Assembly (NCBI GenBank): GCA_008360975.2
Contig: CM039195.1
Span: 16,049,010-16,113,009 of the forward strand
From: Lichenostomus cassidix
Taxonomy: Eukaryota; Chordata; Aves; Passeriformes; Meliphagidae
Reading direction: 5' to 3'
DNA length: 64,000 nt
Positions 30,401-43,000 of the stretch are shown one piece after another (the first letter of the stretch is position 1; each line of letters begins with the position of its first letter). Position numbers and translations under genes: made by a program. The notes beneath the pieces were generated by a model. The model was not told the origin of the DNA, did not search any database, and saw only the letters and a program-made list of their open reading frames with translations.

Positions 30401-33400
30401 CCAGACAGAGAAGGTAAGGATTTGGCAGACAGGATCATGCTGTTGGGTAGTTTGTAATCCTGCCCTTTGCTGCAGCTACATACAAGGAGTATGCATAAAG
30501 AGCTCCAGAATTCTGTTCTTTGGGGGCTGGCAATTAAATTAGTACAATTACTTCCTAGCCTTAAGATTTAGAGTGATTTAGCATTAAGTACAGTGAATAG
30601 TTTTAAGTAATTAAAGATTATATCGCACTAGTTTTTTTTACAGATCTGGTGTAATAAATTGTGTAGAATGAATATTGATGGACAGGAAAAGCCTTTTTTG
30701 TGTTCAAAAATCCTGTTGTTTGTTTTTGATGGTTGTCCTATCAGTTTCTTCATCTGGATAGGCTTGTCAGTGCACTGGATGTTGCAGGAGAACTTCCAGG
30801 ACCAGAAAAGCTCCATGTAAAATACAGCCAATTTATCTCCCGAGAGTCAGAAGCCTTGCAGAATTTTATATTCAGCAGTGAACATCAGGAGGAAAAGGAA
30901 TGATGAAATTAAACTTAAAAGGATTTATATCTCGCTGAGGAGCTGGGCAGAGCCAGAAGGATTAAGAGCTGCTAACAGTTTTATCTAGACAAGCTCACAG
31001 TAAGCAGCATGGGGAGGAGCAGCCTTTGCCTTAGCATTTGTAGAAAGCCACATGCCTTCTCATATTAATGATATGGTTTTGGTTCCACAGCTGCAGAGAC
31101 ATAGTGAGCGTAGACGTGAGGCTTCATGTCAGGCTTCAGAGAGCTAAATGTAGAAGTAGGGATGGCCTGGGTTCTGGTGCCTCGAGTGGAGACTGTCATA
31201 GGAACTACAGAACGGAGTTTGCAGTATCTCTGTTAGAAGACAGGCTGAATTGCTGGATCAGGGTGGGAAGGAACGATCTTAGTATCTTGCAATATGTTTT
31301 TGGTGTTATTTTCTCCCCTTGAGGGAAGCCACAGAGGTGTTCTGCTTTGAAGGTGATGGTGGTGGGTGGGTGAGCTGCCCATTTCTGTGGAACAAGGATA
31401 TGGTCTGTCTGCTCAGCAGAGTAAATCAGCACTGTCCTTGCCCTGAATGCTTTATCTTATCCGTACAGCCAGCTGTCTGCTATCAAGCCATCACAAAGAA
31501 GCTGAAGGTTTGTGAGGAGGTAAAGCAAATTTTGGTTTTGATGGATTTTTATTGTCATGAGGCCTTGCAGTTCTTCCAGAGCTGTGCGTTATATTATTTT
31601 TATTATTTTTCCCCCTCTCTTCCTTCCCCCTGCCCCAATCCCTCAGGAGACAGGATCCACCTCCATCCAGGCAGCAGACAGCACTGCAGTCAATGGCAGC
31701 ATCACTCCTACAGACAAAAAGTAAGATCTCCAACACACTTCAGCCATTTCTCTTTCTCTCCTTCCCAGCTCACACATGCAGCCACTCTCCAGCCTGTTAC
31801 TGAGAATGAATAAACCTAATTTTTCCCTTCAACTGCACATTTCTTCTGTCCTTGTGTGAAACTGTTCTGGAGGACAAGGTGGGAGGGAGGCCGCTAAAAA
31901 CAAAGGGTGCTGTACAATACAAAACTCTAGAGTAAGCTCTATTGTGGATACATTTGCAATTTGGAGTGTTTCTGAAGTTGTCCTTTTCAGTAGATTCCAC
32001 TGCAGGATATTAGCAGCAGTATTCCTGAGTGTTGCATGAGGTAGGAAGATAAAAGGAGATCTGTCTCCAGTAGTGACTGGGGTTGTTTAATCACTCTGCT
32101 GAGCATGCAGAAGACAAAAAAGAAGAGGGAGGTGTGTTCTCCCATCACCAGAACTTTGCTGTGTAGCATGTGAGCTTTCTGGTTTCTTCTGACACCCCCG
32201 TTCTCTTTTCTAGAGTAAGAGAAGCCTACCTTGAGCTTCCTGTTTCGCTCTGTAACTTCTGCTCTGTTTAAATTGAGTTCAGGCCACTCTTGCTGTTTGC
32301 TGTTGGGGCAGTTCATATGGGATGTCAGTTCTTATCTGTACTACAGGGGAACAAAAGTAACAATGAAGCTATTCAGGTAAAACAGTCTCTCAGGAAAATG
32401 AGTCTCAGAGGTGGGTTGGGAAGGAAGCAATATTTTTGCTGGTGTAGAGACTTGAAAATAGGTAGACCTTATTTGTGGCATGTAAGGAGCCTGTAGTGAT
32501 TTTTCTCTGCCCCCATCTAAATTAGTTTGCTTGAAGAAAAGGCAGCATGGCTAGCTGCGGGAGGACAGGTGGCTTGTGAAAGCCACAGTGCAGCTGTAGT
32601 GTGACTAAATCTGCTGAGTTAACTGGAGAATTGCCAGGTCGATTCAGTTGTGAAGTTACATTGGATGTAACTGAATGCTTCAAAAGCTCTCTGAAAAGTT
32701 TGGGTTTTGTGAGAAGCCGCATGATGGATAAAAGGGTCCTTGCAGCAGTATCTGCAAAGGAATTCCTTTTGCAGGTGATTGTAGGGACTTGTTGGCATAT
32801 AGTCTTTTTTTTTTGTTTGTTTTTTTTTAATTGAGGAAGCAAAACTCTTTTCAGCTTGCAGGAGGAGGGGAAGGCTGTTTTCTTGGACTGATGGTGACCT
32901 GTACTGGCCCAATATTCCTTTCTTCCTGTGTCTGAAATGGCAGCTGTGGAGCAGGGACTAGGTCTTTGGTCTGGCATGATGCTTAGCCCGGTAGTCCTTG
33001 CTGGGCTTTATTAAAATAAAGATGGTAATGCATCATTCAGTTATACTAGCAAGCATTGTATGTGTGACTTAGTTTTAAAATCAGAAGGTTAATTAGAGAA
33101 GTACCTGCTCATTTCTCAATGTTCCCTTTAACTTCAATAAGGCAATGACTGGGAACAGAAAGCACACAAACAACAATTTTAGTAAACAAAACCCACCCCA
33201 ACCACAAACAAATTGGCCCAAACAAACAATCAGACCATCCAAACCTTTAATATTTAGGTGATCTTCTGAAGTAGGCTAAGGTCTTTGTTCAGAAAATTGT
33301 TAGGGATGCTTGCTAAGCAAAATAAATTCCAGCTTGCTTTTAAAGCTCAATATTTGCCCATTGTAGCTGTGGCTACAGTGGAACGTGTTTGGGTATTTTT

Positions 33401-36400
33401 TTTGCTGGTGATGCTCCAGTTTGCTCTTCGTTTCCAACACCTTGAGAAACTGACACTGATTGCTTTCTCTTGCATTAATGTTCATCTGTACCCTCAGGAT
33501 AGGATTTCTGGGCCTTGGTCTGATGGGAAGTGGCATTGTCTCCAATTTGCTGAAGATGGGTCACACTGTCACTGTCTGGAACCGGACTGCTGAGAAGGTA
33601 GGCATGTGCTTAAACCTTTCCTAACCATGCATTTACTCCTTGTATCTCATGGAATCATCCATCAGTGGTGCCTGGGAGAGGATGCCAAAGAAACACAAGG
33701 ATATGCTTGCCACCTTGTTCTGTCCTGTTTCCTAGGTGCTTGTTGGTGGGCACATGTGACTAGGTGTAGCTGTGGTCTGTTCTAGTGTGGTCACTCTTTA
33801 CATCACCAGTCCCACCCCACTGCCTTTTTGTAGGAGAGGAGAGAGTTGTCAGAAAAATTGCACCCTTTTATATATATGTGTTGAAGAATGTGTTGAATAA
33901 CGTGCCTCTGAAAGTATTGCTGATGTGAACAGCCACATCAGTGTGTCATGCATCTGACCAAAAAGGCCAGGTGCAGGGAGTTATTCCAGGAGATTGAGGT
34001 GTGCTAAGATGCACTGCTCAGGTGCAGGTTAGTCTACATTTGTTGTGCTAGTCAGGTTGTGGTAACAATGGTTCTGTCAAAGACCTGCTGTGTCATGAGA
34101 CCAGGATGGAGGAGGGCTTTATAGGGGTATTCAAAGTGAAAATAGAGCTTATATTGCATTTCACTTATGTACTAGACAGAGTTATTCTTTGTATTGGAGG
34201 AGGAAAAGTAGGTAGCTGGGGGAGATATGGTACTTGTATGATGCTGTGGAAAGCAAAGCAGAAAGTGCACTGTGGTTACTTTGTTAAAAGGGGATTAAAA
34301 TATTAATTTTTTTCAAGAGCAAAACATGACTGGTATGAGAGGATAGAGTAAGCAGCTAAGATTTTGAAGCCGCAGCCCACTGAAAGACATCAGTCTCAGC
34401 TGTGCATATTCCGGTTAACTGTCCAGTAACACATTTTGCTATGTCCTTTTACCAATTTTTCCCTAAATCGCCCTTCTTTCCCTGATAATTTCTTGTCAAA
34501 CCCACAACATTCTTATAGTTTCACCAAAGAAACTTTGGTTTGCAGTTCTACTGCAAAAGAGCTGTGTGTGTGTTTGTGTGTGTCTGTGTCTAGACAAAGC
34601 AGCAGAAGAAGAAGAAGTTGCTGTGTAATTGACATGCTTGCCTCCTTCGGAGCTGTGTCCAGCAGTGAAGTTTTGCTGCAGTGGAGTTTTTACAGCAAAA
34701 TGCAAAGAATCCACTTGCACTGTATTTAATTTTTCTTACCTTTGGACTTGTGCCTTTTGCAGTGTGATTTGTTCATCCAGGAGGGTGCACGGCTGGGAAG
34801 AACCCCTGCTGAAGTAGTCTCCACCTGTGACATCACCTTTGCCTGTGTATCAGATCCTAAAGCAGCAAAGGATGTAAGGATTAGCTCTTATTTTACCTCC
34901 ACTGGTTAGACTATGAGATGGCAGTCATTGAATGCCAGTTCTGACTCCTGCTAACCACAGTAGCCTGGGTCATTGTAGATCCTGAGCAGTGCAACTTTGT
35001 AAAAATCAATGTCCCAACAAAAATCACGCATTTTAAAAACTACGCCTTTGAGGGCAGGTTCTGATAACCCTGTGGGGGTCTGCCACTGTAGTGCCAGGCT
35101 CAGCTAGGCTCCTGCAGCACTGGGGCTTCTCTGCAGACACCCTATTGCTTTACCACTCTTCTGTTCTCCACAGCTGGTGCTTGGTCCAAGTGGAGTGTTG
35201 CAGGGGATTCGCCCAGGGAAGTGTTATGTGGATATGTCCACCGTGGATGCGGATACAGTCACAGAACTGGCCCAGGTAATCACTGAAGTGAGCTGTGATT
35301 CAGCAGGAGTTCTGCAGTTTATGTTGCTTCAGGTGCTTTATTACCTATTGCTAATAAAAGTGCTTCTAGAGATCTTTGGGCTTTTTTTGGGAGAGTCTCA
35401 AGTTCCAGGCAAACAAGACAAAACATGTCAAATCTTGACGAGCAAACAGTGTTGGATGAGATGTCGCTGTACATCTACAAATCTACAAAGCCTGTAGATT
35501 TGGCAGAGCTGTTACCCGGCACCAGGGCAAACAGACAGCCAAATTTTGATCTGTTAAGAAGTATTTGTAGACAGGTTAGTATTCTGTAGCAAACTGGAGG
35601 GTAAAACCCTCTCTGATTTAATAACTGATAAAATGCATAGTTGGCCTAGTTTAAATGCTCTGTCTGGGAAAAAGGAATGTATTCACATTTCATTCTGTAG
35701 AAATATTGTTATAGGGTTTCTGTAGAAGTGTTCTGATCACTTCTGCTGTGGTACCTATAATTTCTTTTTGGCATCTTGATTGTTTCCCACTGCCCTAAGG
35801 CAGCGTGTGTAACAGTTGGACGAGGAAGGGGGAGCTGGTTTTGGTGAAGTTTTAAGCAGATATGTTGGTGATGCAGTAGTGTGTAACATGGATTCAGAGA
35901 ATGCAGATCACACATACTAGTAAACCTCTGGTTGAAGAGATCTGTCAAAGGCCTTTCCTCTCTGGGAAAGAGGGGGAAAATATAATGATCAGTCTTCTGG
36001 GATTCCCATGCCACTTTCAGTATTGATCCCTGGACTAGTATAGAGTGCCATGACTAAAGCATGTCAGTTCAGCTGCTTAAAACATATCACAGTAGTGGCG
36101 GGTGCAGGAGGGTCTTGCTGGAATATGAAGTCAGCTTTTGGTCTTAAGCACCCTTTGCAGGATACATCACGTGTTAGTGATTTCCTCTCCTGTTCATATG
36201 TTTTGCTTTACAATTCTGTCCTCAGGGGCAGAAATGCCCTAAATTATGTTCCTGCTGCTGTTCATGCACAGCTAACCATAGATCCTCTTTTCCCAGGTGA
36301 TAGTGTCCCGAGGTGGTCGCTTTCTAGAAGCACCAGTCTCAGGAAACCAGCAGCTCTCAAATGATGGAATGCTTGTGATCCTGGCAGCTGGCGACAGGGG

Positions 36401-38049
36401 TTTATATGAGGACTGCAGCAGCTGCTTCCAAGCCATGGGGAAGACCTCTTTTTTCCTAGGTAATTGAAACATGAAGGACATGACAGCAGTTTCTTAGTTC
36501 AAGGACTGGGAATTTCAGCAAGGATTTTGAGATGTGTATGTCATCTTTTTTCTTTGGGCAGTGTGGGAAATTGGCCTGCTCCTCTGTAACTTGGCCCATT
36601 TCACAGCCTGCAGGCTAAGGTTTCTTTTTTGAATACTGGCTCATTTGGGGGGATGTGTGATGCTTTTGGTTTTAAATCATATTTCTTACGATTTCTCCAT
36701 TGCTTTGAGTGCTTGGAAAATGGGAATATTTTCTGAAGTCTTTCAGGGGAAGGGAGAGCTGCCAAGTGCTTGATGCCAGGAGTCTCAAGTAGTGTTACTG
36801 CTGTGTGGACTGGGGAAGCAGGTCTCTGTTTCTCTTCTGGAGGAATCCCAATGGTGTGTCTTGCTCTCAGGTGAAGTAGGCAATGCTGCCAAGATGATGC
36901 TGATTGTGAACATGGTCCAAGGCAGCTTCATGGCAACAATAGCAGAAGGACTGACTTTGGCTCAAGTGACTGGCCAGTCCCAGCAGACCCTTCTGGATAT
37001 CCTCAATCAGGGACAACTTGCCAGCATCTTCCTGGACCAGAAGTGCCAAAGTAAAGTTCTCTTACATTGTTTTCATACAGGGCATTTTTTTACAATCTAG
37101 CAGCTTTTCAGATAGTGGCAAAAAGTAGAAAATAACAGTCCCATCTTCATCAGCCTCTTAAGCATTCTGGAAATAAAGAACTGAGTTCCACTCTTTCCCC
37201 TTCATAGCCAGGACTTCTAAGAATCTGAATTAGAACTTCTTAGGGCTTAAATTAGGATTTAATTGGGGCAGAGTAACAAGTGAAGTGGAGGGCAAGCTGC
37301 TTAAAAATCTGAGCTCACTTTGTCAGTGGGCAGTAGTGACATCATCTGCTGTGACCACATGAAGATAGAGAATAGAGAAATAGGAGAGCTAAAAGTAGTG
37401 ATCAGCAATGGAAAGGGAGATTGGTGTTGAATTGCAGCCCCTTGCAGCCTGGGCTTGGTTTACTTTTGTCATCCTTATTTTTTGCATGGGTTCCTCTCCA
37501 GATATCTTGCAAGGAAACTTTAAACCTGATTTCTACCTGAAATACATACAGAAGGATCTTAGATTAGCTATTGCACTGGGCGATTCTGTCAACCACCCAA
37601 CTCCCATGGCAGCTGCGGCCAACGAGGTAAGAATTGTTCAGTGTTCAGATGTGTTCTTCAGCATTTATTCAACAGAGCCACTTGTCAACAAGAGACACGC
37701 GCAGATCTAAGAATTACATAACCTCTAAGACAAGGGAACAGTGATTGAAACTCTATTTTGACTAGAGTGGCATTGAATTTGTTTTGATTGTAAGAAACCC
37801 TTAAAATGTTACATCAGGAAACACAGAAAGACCTGGCATTTTCCAGTCTGCACTTGGATTATTTGGCATACTTTGTTGTTCTCTGGTTGCAGTGGTCAGC
37901 AAAGGAATTTTTCTGCTGGGAAAAGGCTTCACACAAGAGCAGGCTCTGATCCTTTTCTGATTTCTCCTCTCTAGGTCTATAAACGAGCAAAAGCATTGGA
38001 CCAATCTGACAACGACATGTCTGCAGTGTACAGGGCCTACATCCATTAG
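14941..38049 (+). CDS. GLYR1: GLYR1 (NP60/N-PAC), nuclear PWWP and dehydrogenase-like protein
   Basis: Complete gene, 553 aa, the same length as human. Exons: 14941-14978, 16991-17027, 18172-18251, 25448-25586, 26126-26368, 29383-29469, 30357-30413, 31469-31519, 31647-31720, 33498-33597, 34763-34873, 35174-35275, 36297-36459, 36871-37050, 37502-37626 and 37975-38049 (TAG stop). All introns are GT-AG and phases close exactly. Domains: PWWP at residues about 8-90 ([18 protein letters not shown]), which in this family reads H3K36me3 nucleosomes; AT-hook RKRGRPPK at 169-176; the FKW linker (exon 6) reported to contact the demethylase LSD2/KDM1B; then a beta-hydroxyacid-dehydrogenase fold with the cofactor motif GLGLMG at 274-279. 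The position of the catalytic lysine holds Met437, as in human NP60, so it should be enzymatically dead and act as a chromatin cofactor. ROGDI follows in the same direction. Confidence 0.98.
17041..17115. repeat. T/G-rich low-complexity tract in GLYR1 intron 2
   Basis: Runs of T broken by single or double G just past the exon-2 donor. It may be a decayed poly-T or simple repeat; no function is evident. Confidence 0.7.
19969..19986. repeat. Perfect 18-bp palindrome in GLYR1 intron 3
   Basis: TGATGGTCTAGACCATCA equals its own reverse complement. It sits in the 7.2-kb intron 18252-25447, which otherwise shows no gene, clear CR1 or LTR by eye. Confidence 0.85.
27370..27441 (-). mobile_element. 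CR1 LINE 3'-end fragment in GLYR1 intron 5
   Basis: Reverse complement of the CR1 tail: it begins ATCATAGAAT (the terminal octamer repeat region) and runs through AATATCCTGATTTGGGA and TTAAGTCCAGCTCCT, matching the end of avian CR1 elements that I recall. Short and diverged. Confidence 0.8.
29880..29916. repeat. 14-bp perfect inverted repeat with 9-nt loop, GLYR1 intron 6
   Basis: Arms TCATATGCACTAGC (29880-29893) and GCTAGTGCATATGA (29903-29916) are exact reverse complements around AGATTCCAA. It lies in the intron 29470-30356. Confidence 0.9.
35478..35502. repeat. 10-bp perfect inverted repeat, GLYR1 intron 12
   Basis: CAAATCTACA (35478-35487) and TGTAGATTTG (35493-35502) flank the loop AAGCC. 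Just upstream there are extra copies of CTACA-type words. Confidence 0.85.
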
Positions 38050-41000
38050 GCTGCACCCTTCTTACTGTTCGTACGATGATTATTGATTAATATTATTATG
38101 ATACTGAGTTTTAACTCTGGACCAGTCCAACTCTGTCTTTCCATTTCCTTTTATACACAGACTTTGAGACCTGCCACAGAGGCAGCTGCTGTGGTGAGCC
38201 TTCCACTGTGGCAGGACGGGGGAGGAGGGGGCTCAGATTGTTGCAGTCTAATTATAAAAATCCATGCCATGCACTGATAGTCATGGGATGGAACAGCGGC
38301 AATGCTCAGAAGCTCTGAGGCAACTCTGCCAGAAATCTGCTGCTTGGCTGCTTTAATTTTCCTCTTTGTTTGCTAGTCCAAGATGCTGTTTCTAACAATC
38401 CCTTTTCTCCTTTGCTGTGAAATAACCCAAGTGTTGGACTCTATGCATCAAGGGGACAGGGTGACATACATCCCACCTGTGAATATCACTTGAGTCTTTG
38501 GTCCCAAGTAAAGTGAGGAGCATTCCTGCTGATTAGCCACTGTTGGAGAACAAAGCACCTCCTATGGAGGAGAAGGGCAGTTCCAGAGGGTAAGGGGGGT
38601 TGCATGCAACGCTGTCTTGATTCTATTTCTTTTTAAACTTCTACTTCCCCAGCACCTTGATGGAGGAATTTCTGTACTGTTAAAGACAAACATCGCATCC
38701 ATGTCTTCCCCTGTACAGACAAGTATAGCTTAGGGAACACAAACTGTACTGAAAATAGGAGAAATGCCAATGTCAGTGAGGCTACTAAAAGGCTTATCAC
38801 AGCCCATCCAAAACATCATTGGAAAGCAACATGTTTGCATAGAAAACTGCAAGAGAAACATAGAGCCTAAAACTGGACTAGAGATTTTACTTGCTCCTGG
38901 CCCTAGCTTATGTTAGTACTTGCTTTTTTTTTTTTTTTTAAACCTTGTAGTCAATAATTACAAAGGTGTCTTGTATTATATCAGTGTCACAAGCTGTGAC
39001 AGTGGTGAGTCTGAAAGGGGAGAGAAGAAGGATCCAAGAGATTGAGAATCCTGAGCTCCTTTCCACAGTCTCTGGCCTTTGCATGGTTGTCACATCTCGG
39101 CGTGTTTGCCCATCTGTAAAGGTGGGTGATGATTACCTACCTCACAGGGATACTTTTGTGTACTGACTAGTGATCTTTATACATGTCAGGTTTTCCATAC
39201 ATGTTCTTAGTGTTACTGCTTTGGTACAAGCCAGCATAACATGAGCCTTCTCCCTGTATCTGTGACTCTGCTTGTGGCCAGATAGCAACTTCTAGAGAGA
39301 CCAGTAACTGAAATTGGGGAGGCTAACACCACTGCTGAGCTTTAGTCTAGAGGTGGGCGACATGAACTGCAGATGCCAAAGCTAGAGATCAGAGATGCTC
39401 TCAGTGTAGACTGCAGAGCAACCCAGAGTGCAAAGGATGCCTGTCACTAAAAATGTGCAGAGTGCAGCTTGGTTTTTGGTTTGTTTGTTTTCCAGTTCTC
39501 GGTATTAGCCTTTTGGGAGTGTTCTTGCGTTTTAAATTCGAGTGTTAGAAAAATGCCAGTGAGAAACTTTGGGCAAAGTCACTTTTCAGTGGTACAATCT
39601 CCTTCCTCCCTTGGGCTGGGATTCTGAAAGGAAAGAAGACAAATTCAAATTAGACTGTGTTTCTGAGATCTGCCCCTACCACTTTATTTGTTTTCTAGGA
39701 ACTTAATGACTGTTTAAGGAAATTTCCTGAGTCAGGATTTCTTACTAATCCTGCTTTGTGCAGCATGTGTGTATGGTTCAGGGGCACCTTGTTAAGAAAC
39801 GAGTGTCAGATACTCATTTTGAATCACAACATCTAATGCCTCATGCTATAAATGTTACTTTGAGTATTTCACCTCTTGTGATGACTGTTCCTTGTGGGCA
39901 AAGCTGTATTCTGCATTACTTATGTCCAGTGGTGAACACCTGGCAACAGAGCTGTCAGACCTCACTGCCTGTTGGCCGTTTTGTGTGGGCGATGGTAGTT
40001 CTACACCCATGCTCCTTTGGCAATGCCACTGCCATTCTGCATGTAGATGTTCACATTAAAGGCACATAAAATTGCCAGGATAGCTAGCAATGGCCTGCTT
40101 TGGCACACTGTTCTTCCCCACCCAGAACTCCACTGTTAGCATCTGAAGTCCTTTGTTAAACATGCCACAGTAAAAAAGATCTCTCACATGAATTATGGAT
40201 TATGATTTGTGCATTGAGGGCATCTGAGGGAAGTTGTGGGTTTGGGAGCAGGAGATGAGATTACATGAAAAAATCTTTTGGTAGGGAGGAGGTACTGTCC
40301 CATGTGCAGTTTAGAGTGAACTGTGCTGAGCCAGTTCAGTGGTGTCCCGAACCTGTCCCTGACCTCTTGGGCCAGAGCGAACGTGAATGGGTGTGAGCAA
40401 AGGTAATGGAGGATCTATCTTTGTTATTTTGTGGTACCTCAATACAGTGAGAATGCCAAAGGAGCTCTCAAGTCTTGTGACAGGTATTTCATAGTGAATT
40501 CAAAGAACCAGTCCCTAGGCAGCTCACTGCTGCAGGGTTTGTTTTTAGAAATACTGTAGTTCCCAGAATGGAGATGGTTATTTCTGTGGGAGTGGCAGAT
40601 GTGGACTAGTTCAACACTGTAATTTATCCTGGGAAGGTCTGACTGCAGCTTTAAGCCAATGTGTGTGGCTGTGGAGTGGCTGCAGTACTGGCTGGAGAGC
40701 TGTACAGTCTACAGGTGTGCCCAGGAGGAGCTGGAGGAGACCCAAGAGCTCGGATGTGGCTGTGAAGATGAGGGATGGAAATGTGGGAATTTGGACTGTT
40801 CCAGATGCCAATTGAGATTGCTGTCAGTCTCACTCAGATTCTTGTATTTATGTCTGTAGCCTCTGAATATGCATTTCAATCTGTTCCTAGGCCTGAGATT
40901 TGGGGGAAGGAAGTGGGGAAACAGTGGATTGAGAGATGCTCTAATAAAACTGGCTAGTCAATGTTGTCCTAATATTGTTGACAATTCTGTAAAGTTTCTT

Positions 41001-41290
41001 TTTATGAGGATTTGTTTTAGCAATTTCCTTTTTTTTTTTTTTTACTCCCTCCTTTTTAAGAGAAAATGTGACATTTGTGAAAAGCTTGTAAGAAAAGCAG
41101 TTTCCTTTTTCCTCCATGATAGATCCTGTAGTTCATTAAGGTTGTGAATTTTTATTTTCCTGCCTTGTTTTTAATTAACACTTGTCATTCAGAATAGGAT
41201 GTGTGAAAATGATTAAATGGCAATTTTTTTTTTTTTGGTGCAATTAACTAAGCTACTGGCAAAAAGAATAAAACCTTTCTTGGTAACACA
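38050..41290 (+). other. GLYR1: GLYR1 3' UTR
   Basis: From the TAG stop to just past the AATAAA at 41267. It contains poly-T tracts near 38925 and 41030 and another AATAAA at 40943-40948, which could give a shorter form. Open frames in it (for example 39758-40069 plus) are short and unremarkable. Extent is inferred from polyadenylation signals. Confidence 0.65.
41267..41272 (+). promoter_or_regulatory. Polyadenylation signal of GLYR1
   Basis: AATAAA followed by a T/GT-rich stretch (TTCTTGTGGCATTTCC) 20-40 nt later. It is the last AATAAA before the CR1 fragment and the ROGDI promoter. An upstream alternative lies at 40943. Confidence 0.65.
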
Positions 41291-41642
41291 ATGTTCTTGT
41301 GGCATTTCCTAAAGCCTGTCAGAGCTGTCTTGGGGCATTAGGGAAATATGTGTTCCTCAGAACATTAGAAACTTAGAGCTGCTGAAAACCACATCATCCT
41401 GAGAGCTACTTGAGTCATTACTGAAGGCTGGAACTGTCCACTGAAGCATTACAGAGGGTGCGTTTGGATAAATTCCAGGCTCTGTGTGCAGAGGACTGCA
41501 TGCATCTGGGATGAGAGGAGGATGCTTGGTTTTGATGTTCTGGTGTTGATTACAACAGCATTAAGTTTTGGGCTGGGGTGACCACTTTGGGCTGAGCTCA
41601 GCCATCCTTCTGGCATTTGGGGTTTTTGAGCATTAAGTTTTA

Positions 41643-41745
41643 TGAGCAGCCTGTTCTAGTGGAAGATTCCTGTCCATGGCAGGAGCGTGGAACGAGATGA
41701 GCATTAAGGTCCCTTTCAACCCCTGCCATCCCATGTTTCTGTGAA
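41643..41745 (+). mobile_element. CR1 LINE 3'-end fragment between GLYR1 and ROGDI
   Basis: Contains the CR1 tail words GCAGCCTGTTCTAGTGGAAG, CCATGGCAGGAGCGTGGAAC and TTAAGGTCCCTTTCAACCC, ending near a degenerate TTTCTGTGAA octamer. Orientation is sense relative to both genes. Confidence 0.85.
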
Positions 41746-42089
41746 CACTTAACTAACTCAGCAGTGAGTTGGGTATTCTAAGACATGATCCCTTAACTGA
41801 CACGTTTACAAGCTCTGGAATACTGCTTGTGGATAATCAGACAGCAGTAGCTGTTCTTGCCCTGAGGCACGAGGATGAGATGAGGTGTGGATGACAGTGG
41901 GTTTCAGGTGCAGTGAGTTACAGGTGCCCAAAAGAAGTACTGCTTTTGAGCACTGTCATTAAAAGCAACAGATTGAGAGTCGAGAGCTGTGCTTGCAGCC
42001 GGAACTGGAGCTGTTGGAAGCTTTTCCTGCCCTGGGCATGAAGGATCATTCCCATCTCACATCCCCCAGGGGCTCATGTGGTGAAGGTA

Positions 42090-43000
42090 TTACGCCCGCA
42101 CGTCTCGCTCGCAGTGCAGCTGCTGTGAAAGGGAACCCACCGACTTCTGAGCAAAGACCTCGCTGCCAGGATAAATGTTTTGAGAAGTGATGAGACTTCC
42201 ACGTCTTCACTCATTTCTGAGTATTCTTACACGCAGCTTGGTTTGATCTTCGCCCATTTGCGCTCCGCTGGAGGCAGGCAGGTCAGACCCGTCCTGCAGC
42301 ACCGACAGCCTCCGGCGGTACGCGAGACGACTACCGGGGCGGTGGACCCCCGGTCCCGCCCCATAGCGTCACTCGTGGGGCCCCGCCCCGCGCAGTGGCA
42401 GAAGGAGGTGGGACTGCCCAATCAAGCGCTGTTGGGCCATGCGCGCGCGGTGTCGGGGGCGGGACCGGTGGCTAATGGGGGCGGGGCGGCGGTGGCGGGA
42501 TGGCGGCGGCTATGGCGAGCCCGGGGGAGCGGGCGGTGCTGGTGAGTCGGGCGGAAGCTCGGCGGGGCCAGGGCGAGCGACAGCGACATCTTTCCGCACA
42601 TGACAGCACTGCCGGGCCCCCTCAGGCTCGTTCTGTCCACTCGGGCTCGAGCGGGGAGCCGCGGGATGGCGGCAAGGCAGTCCCCTGATCCGGCTCCCTG
42701 GTCCAGGTCAGGCGCAGTGCGGGGGCCGCCCGGGTCCGGCCGTAGAGCACTCGTCCTGACCGCAGGCCCTGCCCAGGTTCCGGCTGTGCCGTCGGGCCAG
42801 GCTTTCGGGCCGGCGGCAGGGCTTTGTTGCCGTTTGTCTCGGAGGCCGCGGCCTCCTCCCGCCTCGCCCACCAGTAGATCCCGCTCGGGTCTCTCTGCCA
42901 CCGGCGCCGCTTGTCGGGTGGGCCTGGTGGACTGGCGAGGCTAGGGCCGCCCTGCACCCCGCACACCGTGAATGTGTCCTGTGACCTTGGTGTCCCGCTT
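42090..43000 (+). promoter_or_regulatory. CpG-island promoter of ROGDI
   Basis: CpG-dense block surrounding the first coding exon. Sites seen upstream of the ATG: CCAAT in CCCAATCAAG (about 42418), an NRF1-like ATGCGCGCGC (about 42439), and several GGGGCGGGG Sp1 boxes (42380-42490). The start codon context (GATGGCGGCGGC) again resembles a YY1 element. No TATA box. The 350 bp upstream, from 41750, has no gene. Confidence 0.7.
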
